Assembly: GCA_028554645.1 (NCBI GenBank)
Contig: JAQOOI010000011.1
Coordinates: 62,001 to 126,000, forward strand
Direction of reading: 5' to 3'
Length of the DNA stretch: 64,000 nucleotides
From: Omphalotus guepiniiformis
Taxonomy: Eukaryota; Basidiomycota; Agaricomycetes; Agaricales; Omphalotaceae
Part shown: in pieces, positions 1 through 11,999 of the stretch
Numbering within the stretch: position 1 is the stretch's first letter
How the letters are laid out: every line of letters begins with the position of its first letter
Notes under the pieces: generated by a model
Told to the model about the DNA's origin: nothing
Database searches by the model: none
Seen by the model: only the letters and a program-made list of their open reading frames with translations
Program-made: the position numbers and the translations under genes

Positions 1-305
1 CAGAGGGGAAGGCGCTGGATGGGTCAATCGTAATGGTTGTTGCGTTTCCGGTGGGGAAGGCGCTGGACGGGTCGAAAGTTGTCGTCGCATTTCCAGAGGG
101 GAAGGCGCTGGATGGGTCAATCGTAATAGTTGTTGCGTTTCCGGTGGGGAAGGCGCTGGACGGGTCGACTGTTATGGTCGTTGCGTTTCCGGTGGGAAAG
201 GCACTAGACGGGTCGAAAGTCGTCGTTGCATTTCCAGTGGGGAAGGCGCTGGACGGGTCGAAAGTTGTCGTTGCATTTCCAGTGGGAAAGGCGCCGGGGG
301 GGTCA
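1..305. repeat. Coding minisatellite, 45-48 bp units
   Basis: About seven tandem units share the core gtggggaaggcgctggac (plus strand). They alternate between 45 and 48 bp, so copy-number changes keep the minus-strand frame open. The rightmost unit is the most diverged. Confidence 0.8.
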
Positions 306-352
306 AAGGTAGTAGTATTAGTCTGCATCAAGATTAGTGAACTAATGAACAT
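1..352 (-). CDS. Repeat protein, partial (DPSSAFPTGNAT repeats), runs off left edge
   Basis: Read on the minus strand, this stretch is open to the window edge and encodes about seven copies of a 15-16 residue unit, TTTFDPSSAFPTGNA or TTITIDPSSAFPTGNA. Each complete copy carries an N-glycosylation sequon (NAT), and the composition is Ser/Thr/Pro-rich, as in many secreted or wall-associated fungal proteins. The plus-strand frame is also open but gives an unlikely VAFPVGKALDGS repeat. An ATG lies at 352-350, but CTAAT followed by TTGATGCAG just before the repeats looks like a branch point and 3' splice site. The visible part is therefore probably an internal exon beginning near 322. No family is recognised, and function and total length are unknown. 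Confidence 0.5.
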   Translation of the reverse strand, partial: MFISSLILMQTNTTTFDPPGAFPTGNATTTFDPSSAFPTGNATTTFDPSSAFPTGNATTITVDPSSAFPTGNATTITIDPSSAFPSGNATTTFDPSSAFPTGNATTITIDPSSAFPS

Positions 353-360
353 TCATTGAA

Positions 361-2425
361 CGCGAACACTCGTACACTTGGAGGCTGAACCGTTGACTCG
401 GTAACCACACCGTCAACTGACGAAGAGAATACTTGTGGAGCCTAAAAGTGGTAGCATCTCAGTTAACCTAGATGGCTTCAGTTCGTTTGAAAGATGTACA
501 TACTGCAGAGGCCGATCCCAAGCTAATTGCAAGAGCAATGAAAGCAGGAGTAAGAACTTGAAGGCCTTGCATTTTCGATTCAAGAACTGAAAAAGAAATG
601 AAACGAAAAACTTGGATGAACGAAGGATACTATAACAGTTGAAAACTTCGCTCCGTTTTATATACTTATTGCGCCTATTCAGCGGGGTTGGAACAGACAC
701 AACACGATACAAACGGATTCGTAACTATAGCCAGTCGCGCTTCGAAAGGGAAACCCCGGGGGATGAATACCGTGTGCTTTTAGACTGGCTGTGCGTTTAT
801 CGATCACCAAGGGACTTCACTTTCACTTGAACGGTGAGTATTACCCGTTGGTACACAGATCATTACTGGATATACGAATGAGTGACTGGAACCCTTCTCA
901 ATTACCTGCTTTATCGATTAGGATGAAAAGGTCAACGAAATGAGGGTGAATATTACAATTAAGAGGCTAGAAATGGCTCTTACTGTACAACAACGATTTC
1001 GGAGGAGGAGCTGATTCGCCGTCTTGTGAAGGTTAGGTTGCAACCTAACACACTAAATTTGAATAGGCTCGTGTCGGCAGCACTTCCCGGATTACTTACC
1101 TACATGTTTGAGGACTCTAATCGATGCTTGTCAACTGATATGCCGAAGGCAGCTTTGGCGTTAACGGCTTTGAATCCAGAAGGAGGTAGTGTTGTGTCGT
1201 TGCTATCAAGGAATTCCGTTCGCGAGTGAACACAGAAGTGATCCGAGTAGCTTAAATCTACTTAATCCTTGCCTTGAACGATCGTATTTAGCTGATTAGC
1301 TAGCTATTCCAGCTCGTTAATAGCTACATAGTATTCACCATTCTCAATCTTGAGTATCGTTTGGTCCTGCGAAGACTGATACCTGAATAATTCAGATCTA
1401 GATAGAGGAGGTAAAGATCAACGGACATGGACACGGCGAAATGGGACGCTCACTCAAAACATATTCGAACATGCTCTTGGCATGACCTATGTGATCATCA
1501 CATACGCCTCCGCAGCTCTCCGCAGTCGAAGAAGTGTGCCTTTTCGAATGGGGAGGGAAACTATGACGAGAGGACACAGCATGACACATGTGAAGGGACG
1601 GTCATGAACGGTGAACACCCAGAAACTAGGATACATACATGCGTAGCCATGGATATGCAATTCAAGTCCTTGAAAGCGAGGCAAATAAGTTCAGATTAAA
1701 GTCTCACCGCAGGTTCAATGTTCATGTTCTTAGAACCTGCGAAGATGTCAGCCATGTTAACACGATGTAGCAGTCTTATTTCACGCACACTGATCTATGT
1801 CAGTCCCATCTTTTTCGCCAAGGGCACCATTGACCGCAAATCCACTACTAAGATTGTCGGAGTCGAAGATTGTACCGACGGAACCCCCAATCAAGGACAA
1901 TTGCATTCCCGTCCCTCTGAAAACTCTTTGTAAAGAGTATGGCAGCAAGAAGTTGAAGAAAAACGAACATTCTCAACCTCACCATGGGGACTACATTTGA
2001 GTCGTATACCCGACGGTATGAACGCCGGGCGTCTGAATTTTGAAGGATGCATAGCAGGGCGGATTAATGAATGAACGAAACAGGATTGTCACGGCCCTAG
2101 TCACGGCTGGTGCACTGGCCCAGGTGATGTTACGTAATATGCCAGCCCTAAAGTCCGCCGTCGGCGTCTGCTTCTGATCTCGCAGGCTTGAAGCACTATC
2201 TATCTAGTACTCGATGGTGGTAGTATAGAACGTGCATTTGGACGACGCAACGAAAAAGCCTATTAATTGTAAGAATAAGTAATGTTACTGAGCTATTAGC
2301 TACTTTACAGATATGAGATCCATAGAACGAATGGTGAGAGAAGGTGTGAAGGGGATTACCAGATTACCGAATATAAATACATCGGCTCAACGCACATAAC
2401 GTCGAGCTGAGCACGAGACTTTAAA
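361..2425. other. No gene recognised (361-2425)
   Basis: Only short, unconvincing ORFs on both strands. None has protein-like composition across a plausible splice junction. The right end is the 3' flank of the tyrosinase gene. Confidence 0.5.
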
Positions 2426-3740
2426 TCAAACATATTCATAACACAACATGTCATTCCTGACATCCATAACGTCGCGAATGGGAATTATCGGCGACAGTGT
2501 ACGCATCTTGAGTCCAAAGTCCAAAGTAATGTTGACGTAAGGAGGATCGATAGAGGACCGTCCTGTTACCTGGTACAGACGATTGTCAGGATCATCCATT
2601 TGCCAATCCCACCAGAGGCGATCCAAATTGGCGTGATGCAAGTAGAAGAGAGGGTCTATATGACACAGGTGGGTCAGCCGGATCACTCAGAGCGACGAAG
2701 AAAAAGTTGATTACCTCCAGGGCTGGAATATCGATCACCCATTTCACCGTCTACTGCAAGATGGCCTGCACCGTGGATCTGCACCGGCGCTCCAAGCTCA
2801 CCCTCTAGAATGGTCCAGAACCAGTAATAGTCGGGTTGCTTTGTGGTATTAGCCACATCAGAAGAGGTGAGTTTAGCTTGCATCGATGGATTGAACGCGC
2901 GTTGAAGGCAATGGTTAGTCACGGTCGTTCCAGGGCCGAGTGACAAGTTATACGATGCGAAAGGGCCGTCTGTAATACATCCTCCTCCTGTTCCTGGTTC
3001 CCATCCAGGAATCAACGTGTGGTTGCTAAATTGACCCGTGTATCCGGGGATGTTAATCCCATTTCCGCCGAAACCGTAGTCGGCATCAAATACAGGGGCT
3101 TCTGAGAAGCTGCGAATGACTTAGGTTAGTTCGACTTTTGCGGTTGAGATGAACCACTCACGATCCATTGTCAACGTCTATCGACCAATCCCAATATCTG
3201 GAAGTGGGAAATTAAAACCGTCATTGTCGTTGGAACTAGAAGGTGCATGCAGAGTCACTTACGGGTGAGAACCGTTGAAGCCGCACTCATCACGTAGTGC
3301 TGTCTCATAGACACTGAGGAAGTACCGATGCCAAGGAAGAAATTGGCCCTTCACATGATGGTTCAGTCAAGCTTTATCAATTTCCATTCGAGAAAGTTCG
3401 CTCACCACATCGTGAATCTCATCAGTCAGATTGATGTGAACGGCTTGGAAGTCGTCAAAGCGAGTCTTTGCAGCAGCAATGTCACCTCTTGCGGAAAGGT
3501 CATGAAGACACACGACAGCGTCGAGGTAGTCCTCTTTCTGCTCATTAGTTAAGGTTCTCCTATACGAGTCGTCAGCGATGAGTTAGGCTGAAAGGCTGAG
3601 AAGAGAATTTCGACTGACCATTCCTGCCGCTTCGATAAGCTGGAACATTGGGTTATGTTGTCAGATCTAGTCGTCGGGTAAGCGAGCACGAGGCTCGAAG
3701 CAAGGAAAGACAAGCAACACAGGACAGTCGATTGCTTCAT
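2426..3740 (-). CDS. Tyrosinase-like copper oxidase, short secreted form
   Basis: Type-3 copper protein of the tyrosinase family, expected to oxidise phenols to quinones outside the cell. Six exons can be joined in frame: 3740-3619, 3559-3406, 3348-3263, 3197-3162, 3109-2715 and 2655-2426, giving 340 residues. The start is the ATG ahead of a clear signal peptide (MKQSTVLCCLSFLASSLVLA). CuA is complete: His82, His90 and His99 in HINLT, EIH and GQFLPWHRYF. CuB is complete: His245, His249 and the HH at 271-272 in IHGAGH and DPLFYLHHANLD. The protein ends soon after CuB, so the C-terminal shielding domain of mushroom PPO-type tyrosinases is absent. All introns are 52-65 nt with GT...AG ends. Substrate cannot be told from sequence. 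Confidence 0.88.
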
Positions 3741-4824
3741 GGTGATAACCAGAATTGAGGGGTCAGCAGGTGGTATGAACCTTGCTTCGACTTAAATGGA
3801 TTTGAGGTTTACCTAGTGAGTCATCAATATTCAATCTCAAAGCACTGAGAACCGGGGCGACTGCACATCATAGCCACTTTATTGTATCATCCGACCTCCG
3901 AGATAATAAAGCCTCCTCTCAGTTAGTTGAAATAATAGGCGATCCCGAGCGACTCGGGCTGAAGGTCATGTGTGTCTCTACTAGCGGACACTAGCACTAG
4001 TGTTGAATATTTGAATCGCTGGCCCTTTTTTGAAATTGTTTCGGAGAACGAGATTAGATGTAAGTGTGCGCTACACCCATACGACGCCCCGTGCATGATT
4101 AAACTAGTGATCAACTAGAGCGAGGGGAGGTGTATTAGTTTATCTCAGTGGCATTCCGATAGTATATTCAACAACTCACTGGCAGAATCGAAAGCTGTGT
4201 TTGCGACCGAGAGGGACCGAGAGACCCGCACAGTTCCGCTTTGAACCTATCACCCCTGATGATGAACTTTGCATCTTGCGTCCAACAAGATCATTCAGAT
4301 AAATCTTCACAGAACGAATGTGTCCGATGATACATCTGCATCCCTTATCCGCAGAATATCATCCACTGTCCATATTACTAGCATTGGAGGCTTTAAAGCA
4401 AGGTCAATCAGCAATGAAAAGAGGTGAAAACACAGTGAGTGACCATTCCACTGATATTCTTATAGGGCTTACCTCAGTCTTATCTTATGAACTGGCGAAG
4501 ATTCCTCTTCCGAGAAAGTGGGCACAAGCAAAACCTAGGCCTCAGCGCTCAGCTTTACTTTGCGTTTCACTTTGTATTGCAAAAAAACGGTACCGAAAGT
4601 CAGAGATACGAGGAAACTGCGGACCGTCAATAAGTGTTTCATCGTGGTATGAAGAGAATTCGAGTTCCCTGAAAGCTGGAAGGTGACGGGTGAGAAAGAA
4701 AATAGTGGGCTTTGACTTACGTAACGTCCGATCACGAGCTATACCGTATCGGGCAGGATATACTTACTCACGGTTACTACATACTCACGATTACGAGAGC
4801 ACTCATCTTTCGCGTTACTTGCCC
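3741..4824. other. Divergent intergenic region, no gene seen
   Basis: Lies between the tyrosinase start (minus) and the hydrolase start (plus), so it probably holds both promoters. No convincing coding sequence. An ATG at 4690, in frame with the hydrolase, would add 45 residues without family character. Confidence 0.5.
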
Positions 4825-7291
4825 ATGTACCATACTGTCGAGCTGGACGCGAGGGCGACAAAGGCATCTCACGACGAATATTGCAACTCTCAAAGCCGGA
4901 ATCTCAGAGGCCAAGCACGAACAGTCAAGCGCTATGTTTTTGGCCTCCTTGTATTCATCTTCTTAGGAATCTACATCTCAAAATTTCAATGCGCTTTGCT
5001 TGGGAACTTCTTTACGACCGGAAGAACGACTGGAGACGAAAAATGGAGTAACTCGCTGACACCTGGAATGGTCAATTGGGGAGCCTGTACCCCAGCGGTG
5101 GAGAATATCGACTGTGGACACATCGTTGTGAGTTTCCGAGCTTCTCCCAGTCAGTAGCGAGTATTATACTCAAACCGGCGTATGGTTGCAGTGTGCCTAA
5201 GGATTACTTTGACTCCAAAGCTGGCACGGCGACGATTGCGCTTGCAAGAATCAAAGCGAAGAAATCTCCGCGAAAGGGTTCAGTATTCCTCAATCCTGGT
5301 ACATTCAAGTCAGTCTTTGTGTGGGCTTTAGTGATTCTATACCGTCTGTAGGTGGTCCGGGTGCCTCTGGGACGCGGTTTGCGAATAATTCAAAGGATCT
5401 CGTTACACAACTTATCGGTGACGACTGGGATTTGGTTGGTTTTGACCCACGGGGCATAGGAAAAACCACGTGCGTAGACTCTGGTTTTTCGTTGCGCATA
5501 GATTCTAATCAGATTTTAGTCCTGCTGTTCGTTGTTTCCCCGATGAGACTACCGACCGAATCTTCTTTTCCAATACGGTAATCGAACAAGGTATCACCGT
5601 TTCATCTATCGCCAACCTCTCTTCTCCGTTTCTATACGACCGACTTGTCGAACAACATCGACAATTCCTTGCTCTGAAGCAAGCGCAAGCGGAACTGTGC
5701 AGGAAAAATATGGGCGACGAACTGAAGTACATGGGGACTGCGACAGTAGTTCGGGACATTGATTTTATGTCGAAGGTTATTGAAGGAGAAGATGCAAAGA
5801 TGTGAGTTCCTTAACTTCGTTGTCCTTACATTATGTCGCTGATGTTCACCATCTCCAGTAACTACTGGGGTGGCTCATATGGCTCCATTCTCGGCGCTTA
5901 TTTGGTCAATATGTATGCTTCCACATTACAATAGACAAGAGAGTCAGAGTCAACGCGAAATTTCAGGCTTCCTGATCGAATAGGGTACGCAGTCATCGAT
6001 GGAATAGCCGATCCGGTGAATTGGTCGAGTGCGTAGTACCCATCTGCTCGCTTGATTTTCTACTAAGTGAGTCGCATCTAGGCGAACCTTCTCATAAGTG
6101 GCCAATAAACTGGGTTGCTTCGGCAGAGAAGACATACGAAATTTTTCTGAGGGATTGCGTCGAAGTAGACTATCATATTCTATTTGCCACGTCACGCGGT
6201 ACTGACATTCTTCAGGCTGGACCTGCACTCTGTCCTCTCGCTCAGTACAAAGGAGAACCATGGCAGAATCTCGAACGGCGTTTTGAAGATTTCTTCGATG
6301 ACACTGCACGTAGTCCGATACCGGTACCATTTGGAACTCGCCCTGGCTTTTTCACCTCCGGCGCTGCACGAGGTAAGGAAGCAGTCATCTTCCCAGCCAC
6401 GTGATCTCATTTCTGTACCAGCTATTTTGGAAATCTTTTTGCAGATCCCTCTTCGTTGGCCCCTAGCCGCCGAAGCCTTCTCTGCTGCCTTTACTGGCAA
6501 TGCCACTCAACTTTTCGACCTCGTGATGTTTGTCAAACCTAAAGACCTTACCCGACTCGCTGTGACCTGTCTTGATTCACCTCCACCAAGATCATCAAAA
6601 GATTTTCCATCAGCTGAAGATTTAACGGATCAAGGTTTAAAAGCTTTACGTACGGTGTCAATCCATTTTGGATTAAGCACAGGTGTAAGTGAACCAGACG
6701 GAGGGTGTCAGTATTGGCCTGTAAAGGGTCCAGAGAGATTCACGGGTCCGTGGAATGCGACGCTGGAAACGCCATTGTTGATTGTCAGTAATACGGTAAG
6801 TGTTGTCCTTCTGCTTCGTTGCGGACAAAATTCTCACACGTCTGCCTTTTACTGTATAGGCCGATCCGTGAGCATCGTCCACAGTGAACAACGTTCAAAA
6901 CTGACCCACAAAATATCTTACAGTATCACACCAATGTCTAGCGGCTTGCTTGTCAACTCTATGATGCCCAATTCGTCAGTGATCATTATACAGGATGGCC
7001 CAGGGGTAAGATCCGTAATAGTCATTGTGCCTGTCCGTATTCTTACCATGATATTCTTCATAGCATGCTTCGGTAGCTCTTCCTTCGCTCTGCACTGCAA
7101 AACTCCAGAGAGACTATTTTGCAGGAAAGATCCCAACGAACGGGACGGTCTGCCAAGTCGATGTACCAACATTTCCTAATGCATCGAGCCAGGCTTTGTT
7201 GAGTTCGATGTCGGATGAAGACATCAAGCTATTGAATGCGTTGAAGGGTATTGGTGAAATCATGACGGAGGTGAGGCTCGGGGCTCGGTGA
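4825..7291 (+). CDS. TAP-like alpha/beta hydrolase (peptidase S33-type), membrane-anchored
   Basis: Alpha/beta hydrolase with a TAP-like C-terminal domain, the family of secreted tripeptidyl/prolyl aminopeptidases. Twelve exons join in frame to 615 residues: 4825-5127, 5202-5298, 5352-5469, 5520-5801, 5859-5912, 5967-6028, 6082-6164, 6216-6372, 6422-6795, 6860-6867, 6924-7005 and 7064-7291. An N-terminal hydrophobic stretch (YVFGLLVFIFLGIYI) suggests a type II anchor. Visible motifs are the oxyanion loop NPGGPGASG, DLVGFDPRGIG, the nucleophile GGSYG (Ser273), Asp512 in ADPITP and His541 in GPGHAS. The TAP domain holds Cys pairs (GGCQYW; LCTAK...VCQV). Two oddities: exon 10 is only 8 nt, and the first intron is in frame only with the TAAG acceptor at 5201. 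The stronger GCAG at 5191 would frameshift but otherwise restores the family motif VPKDYF. Confidence 0.8.
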
Positions 7292-8701
7292 GCAGTTGAT
7301 ATTAGGAAGTGATAAGTGATCGTGTACTCGACAAACCTGGCGCTGAATATGATACAGATAAGTGTTCAGGCCAAATGTGTCTGTATTATTATAAAATTTA
7401 CCCATGGCAACCCGGCTTCAATAGTCCTTCACCCCGTTCGCGGACCCGTCGTTCAACTCTGTCAACATACTTCGCGGTATCATCATGTATTCGGGATCCT
7501 CTCCAGCCTAAGTGCTCTCGGTATCTACTTCCCAATTCGCACGACATTTCGCACTTCCAGGCGCGTTCCATATGAGTAACCGAACGCATAATATTAGCCG
7601 ACGGGGTTCGCTTCGTGCTTGATAAGTTGATTCCACAGAACAAGGAAAGGAGCAAGATTGGAAAGTGTGGCGGGTTCCTCGACGTCACGGGAGTGTTCAT
7701 GCCAAACAGAGCTCTTCTGTTCCTCTTAGATCAATGGTCACTGACAAGACATTTAGCTTGCAGCTTACGAATAACTGGTGAAACGTTCAGTACCTTTCGA
7801 CATCTAGTAGCGGAATGCGTGAATTCGGCCACACTTCGTCACCTTATCTGATGTGTATTTACCGCCTCCTGAAATCAGGCTGGCGATGAAAGACCAACTT
7901 TCTTCTTTCGCGATACGTGCCTCAAGTGGGTCCGGTTTCACCGTGTCACCGAGTACTGTCAGAAGATGATCCAGAGGTTTGGTTCATTACTGCAATACAG
8001 GTAACAATGCCAATAGGATCGGTAACCTTCAGGTGGCTTCGGAAGATGATTCTTAGGTGTGGTTCATTCGTCCGTATCGGGCTTGCTACCTGTTGATAAT
8101 TTTGCAGTTAGTGGTCATAAATCTGGTTTGCGAGCGATGATACCAAGGATGCAGCGTTCAGCAAGCCAGAAATCCTCTACAGACATTGTTTGGCACAATA
8201 ACGTAGGCACATATTTCAGGCAAAGAAGCTCGAAATGAAACTAACCAGAGACAAGTGCCGAGATATCGTGGGGTCAAATCAAGTTCATTCCAGCAACTGA
8301 CAGACTGCCTTTGTCCAGTATTGGCAAGTCAGGCTACTCGATCAACGTTGTAATTGGAGCTGCCGCCCACAGAATCATGTAATCTTCTCATGTAATGTAT
8401 TCAGCGACTTGGACACTGTATTAACATCTAGTATGCGCACTTCACCAGAGGTATGACAGGCTTTGTCGCAGCGTACACCAGCGTACCCATTGCGCCTGCA
8501 ATGGCCCAGTTCCTAGTGTCACTTACGGTCGGTCAACTGTGGTGGCAAGTCAGCGCTGCTGCTATGCTACACGCTGTCAAGGAAGCCTTCTGAATTGATC
8601 CGGATATACATGTGATGATAGGAAATTCGATGATCGATGACAAGTCTTGCTTATATTGAATAACAATCCTCCCCGAAGATCCACCCTTTTTCGACTTCAG
8701 T
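7292..8701. other. No gene recognised (7292-8701)
   Basis: 3' flank of the hydrolase and promoter side of the next gene. Short ORFs on both strands (for example 7398-7700 minus, 7615-7851 plus) do not splice into a recognisable protein. Confidence 0.45.
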
Positions 8702-9938
8702 ATGTTCTCCCCTTCACTCTCCTTTTTTTCGTTCTGGCTCTTGCTTTTCTTTTTCGAACAAGTATGCGCTGACCGTAACATTACTGTGGATGACAACGAT
8801 GCATCCATTCAGTACTCACCCGGATGGAGTGTTTCGTCAGGCGTTAACCCGCTTGACTATGGAGGACAACATCATTTGTCAGACTCAAGTTCAGCGAATG
8901 CTACCTTTCAGTTCTCAGGTATGAAATGGATCCTTAAAATTTCCGGACTATCGTTGAAATTCTGCAGGGACCGCTGTGTACATCATGGCGCCTCTCTGGC
9001 CATACAAAGTTGGCGCAGCCGCTTCCGTCGATGGGTCCTCTCCGGTTATGATTGCCATGCAAGATTTGTCGCATACTACTGACGGAGGAGGAGAAACGGT
9101 TTCGACTGCAGCTCTATGGGGGATGACTGGATTGAATTACTCTTCACATACTCTGGAAGTATCGTTTTTTCCCGGGATGGAATTTATGGGGTTAGACGCA
9201 ATACTGTAAGCATACGTTGCTGAGTATGTAAGTTCTGTGATATCTCATCATTTTGGTCTCTGTAAATAGGTATACTGTAGAAGATGCCCCTGGAGCATCT
9301 CAAAGTGCAACAACAACTAGCGTTTCTGCTACGACTTCTGCAGGAGCGAGCAGCAGCTCGGCTTCTCGCCGGAGCACTATCCCTATCATATTGGGAGCAG
9401 TCCTTGGTGCGGCTCTGCTCGGAATCGTAGTGGTAGGAACGGTTCTTCTTCGTTTGCGCAAAGCCAAGAAAGCTCGCAATTACGGGGGAACAGCAGGGTC
9501 TGACTTCAGAATTGACAGCGAGTCTGCTGGTACAACTACGCGTGAACTTTCTTCAAGTATACCATCCACCTATAACATTGAAGCTCCTATTGCGTCGGAA
9601 TACAACTCGGTTAGGACACTTGGCACTTATTCTGACTCTCGAGGCGGACTCGGATATTCACTTGCAGCACGTTATGATAAGGATAGTACCACATCCACTT
9701 ACGATCTGACTGGCACTTCGCACATGTCGAACGGAGGACCTCCTGCAAAAGTGACTTTGACTTATGGTGTCCAAAATCCAGATGAAGTATGTTTGCAGTG
9801 TATCACGCAGAAGGCCGTGCCACTGATTTGGTCCTCTAGTCTGGTCCTTCCGCCAAGAACGTGTATTCTACTCTGTCCACTGAAGAGGAGAAGCAGAACC
9901 TCACACACCATTATGATGCACCGCCCAGTTATTCATAG
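8702..9938 (+). CDS. One-pass membrane protein, extracellular WPY-type domain, APPSYS tail
   Basis: Four exons (8702-8918, 8968-9205, 9270-9786, 9840-9938) join to 356 residues. Order: signal peptide ending near VCA; an extracellular domain beginning RNITVDD and containing YSPGWS, FSGTAVYIMAPLWPY, ETVSTAALWG and DAILYTVED; a Ser/Thr-rich linker; a transmembrane helix at about 190-212 followed by basic RLRKAKKARN; and a Ser/Gly-rich cytoplasmic tail ending YDAPPSYS. This layout matches a large, uncharacterised Agaricomycete family whose lumenal domain resembles a galactose-binding-like fold; that fold and a surface-sensor role are inferred. The last intron (9787-9839) was chosen because reading through it gives a much poorer C-terminus, while splicing restores the expected tail. 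Confidence 0.8.
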
Positions 9939-11115
9939 TAATAGTAGCGTGACCGCAGTGGTATAAGGATTCACTTTCGAGCTTCGATGTCTCCAAACAG
10001 ACGCTACTTTCTTTACAGTCTAAACTTATGTTTTTTAATGTATTTATTCATTCGATCTTCAACTTCCTCTTAAATTATTGTGAACACCTGGTCTCATGTA
10101 TGCATATCCTGACTCGGAGCGTCGACGTTGCCAACGGTATGAAAGCGTCAAGAGCTTTGGAAGTGTCATTGATAGGGGTAAATGATCGCATCTTTGAAGC
10201 TCAAAGTTGATGGCAAACCTTTTGAATTAGCACATTGTGAAAAGAGACTACACCATCGGTATGACTGTCTAGTAAGTACAGTCGTATTGAGGGTGTGGAG
10301 GCGGGAGAAGCCATTGATGAACATGATCGGACGAGTCCACAGATATGTATATAACAGATCATCGTAACCCGGAGACAGTGGAAGCTTTGTCTCCATCCCG
10401 GCTCTCTTGCCATACATGTTCATGTTTCCGTGCAAACACAGAAGACGTAGTACGAGCAGCCATTCCAAGCACGTTCTAAGGCCACATGCGGGTAGATATA
10501 TTACTTAGAGCACCTGCGGAACCATGAATCACACAGTTAGTCTCTTCCATTCTCAACTTGAGGTGCTACGTATACTGCGCAAAAGGCTCGGAATGATTCT
10601 TAGTATCTTGGCCTTCTCGACAAGTTCTGGTACTTTAACTGGGTAAGGAATACTTCATATGCACCTCAATTTATATGTTCCTTTTCCACCTCAGCACTTG
10701 GGGAGAAACAGAGAAAAACTACACGGAAGACTCAGCTTCGAAATGTAGGGCCTAGACCCCACGTGCCTCGGGTACTGCCGAGCGGCATCGACGGCATATC
10801 CCAAGGCGGAAGCCTTTGTTTTCCTTTTGTCTTTTGCTTATTGTTCTCTTTTTTTACATCGTTGTTTCTTCTTTGTTCTCTTGCGCGTGGACCTACAGGT
10901 CCACACAGAACCTGATGGAATCCTATTGTTTCGCGACTGGGGATACTCGGACTGGATACATAAGACCAAGACCAACAGGCTCGACAACCCAAACTGACCA
11001 GCCGCTGGACGAAGGCTTCAAGCTTCGATAACGACCCAGATACTCAATCATTAACGTTGTCAACGTTCAATCACCCTCATTTATACGCTCATTCAAACTC
11101 AAATTTACTGCGACG
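9939..11115. other. No gene recognised (9939-11115)
   Basis: Intergenic stretch between two plus-strand genes. T-rich strings near 10,805-10,880 produce ORF-like hydrophobic frames, but nothing supports a protein. Confidence 0.45.
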
Positions 11116-11999
11116 ATGCCAGAACAAACATTTGCCTCTAGTGATGATATTTGCTCCTCGTGTTCAACGGACGACGTTATACTCTTTGGTCACAACGTAG
11201 AGGAGATTGCTGGATTGCGCAGTAGCAGCAAGATCTCAATCGATGCAACTTCCACGCTTGATGCTAGCGCTGACTCTACAACGAAGGCGGTGATGACTTA
11301 CGACCAGTTTTGCTTGATGCTGCGACGGTAAGCTTCACTATGTTTTCATACCTCAACCGAGCGCTAACATTACGGCGTAAAGAGGTGGAGATGATGAAGA
11401 TATGGGTGTTCAGGATGAGGAAGTTTCAAAACCAAAGAAGTTCTCATTCGTCTCTCGATGGCGTAGCAAAGTCGACCCCATTGAGATTGGGCCCCCTTCT
11501 TCTCCGTGCGTCTGTTTCCAAATATCTAATGTAATGGAGACTTACCTATGATTAGCAGGTCGATCACGTCCGAGTTCCCTTCGTCGCCAGTAGCAGTTAT
11601 TCATCCAACCGAACTTCATATAACCTCTCTTCCTCCATACGACTGTAAAACAGCCTCTCGACTAGCAGGCCGATCGTTCCCCGAGTCTTCTAGTGAAACC
11701 ACTATCGACCGTCCCACGCACTTCTATGACCTTTACGACGCGGAGCTCGAATGTATGATTGATGAAGCTACCGAAGTTGAATCGTCTCCCTCTGTGTCGT
11801 CGATTTCTGCTGCAGTGTATGTTCCGCCGGGTGAGTTCTTTTTGTCTAGATGAGATGAGACGATTGGTTTACATTTCCTCTTCTAGCGCGGCATGAGCGT
11901 ACGCCCCGCAAGAAAATATCATCCATCATTCGGTGGTTGCCCACCAGGATCAAATACACTTTCCTATCCAGCAGCATTCATAAGAGCTTCCGTAAATGA
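11116..11999 (+). CDS. Hypothetical protein, 240 aa, four exons
   Basis: Not recognised. Exons 11116-11327, 11383-11505, 11556-11830 and 11887-11999 join without a frame break. Introns are 55, 50 and 56 nt with GT...AG ends, which is the best evidence that this is a real gene. The start MPEQTFASSDDICSS opens a Ser/Asp-rich N-terminus. A DEDMGVQDEE acidic patch is followed by PKKFSFVSRWRSK, then a Ser/Pro-rich middle and a basic C-terminus (RTPRKKISSIIRW, HKSFRK). No signal peptide or transmembrane segment is seen. The low-complexity acidic/basic pattern fits a disordered intracellular protein. At the second acceptor (TTAGCAG) NAGNAG splicing could remove one codon. Confidence 0.55.

Noticed and set aside
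33..359. Plus-strand ORF of VAFPVGKALDGS repeats
   Set aside because: Antisense shadow of the minus-strand repeat protein. It needs an ATG in the middle of the repeat, and its composition is less protein-like.
6184..7179. 331-codon plus-strand ORF
   Set aside because: Reads through introns of the TAP-like hydrolase and uses the coding frame only in part. The spliced model explains the family motifs much better.
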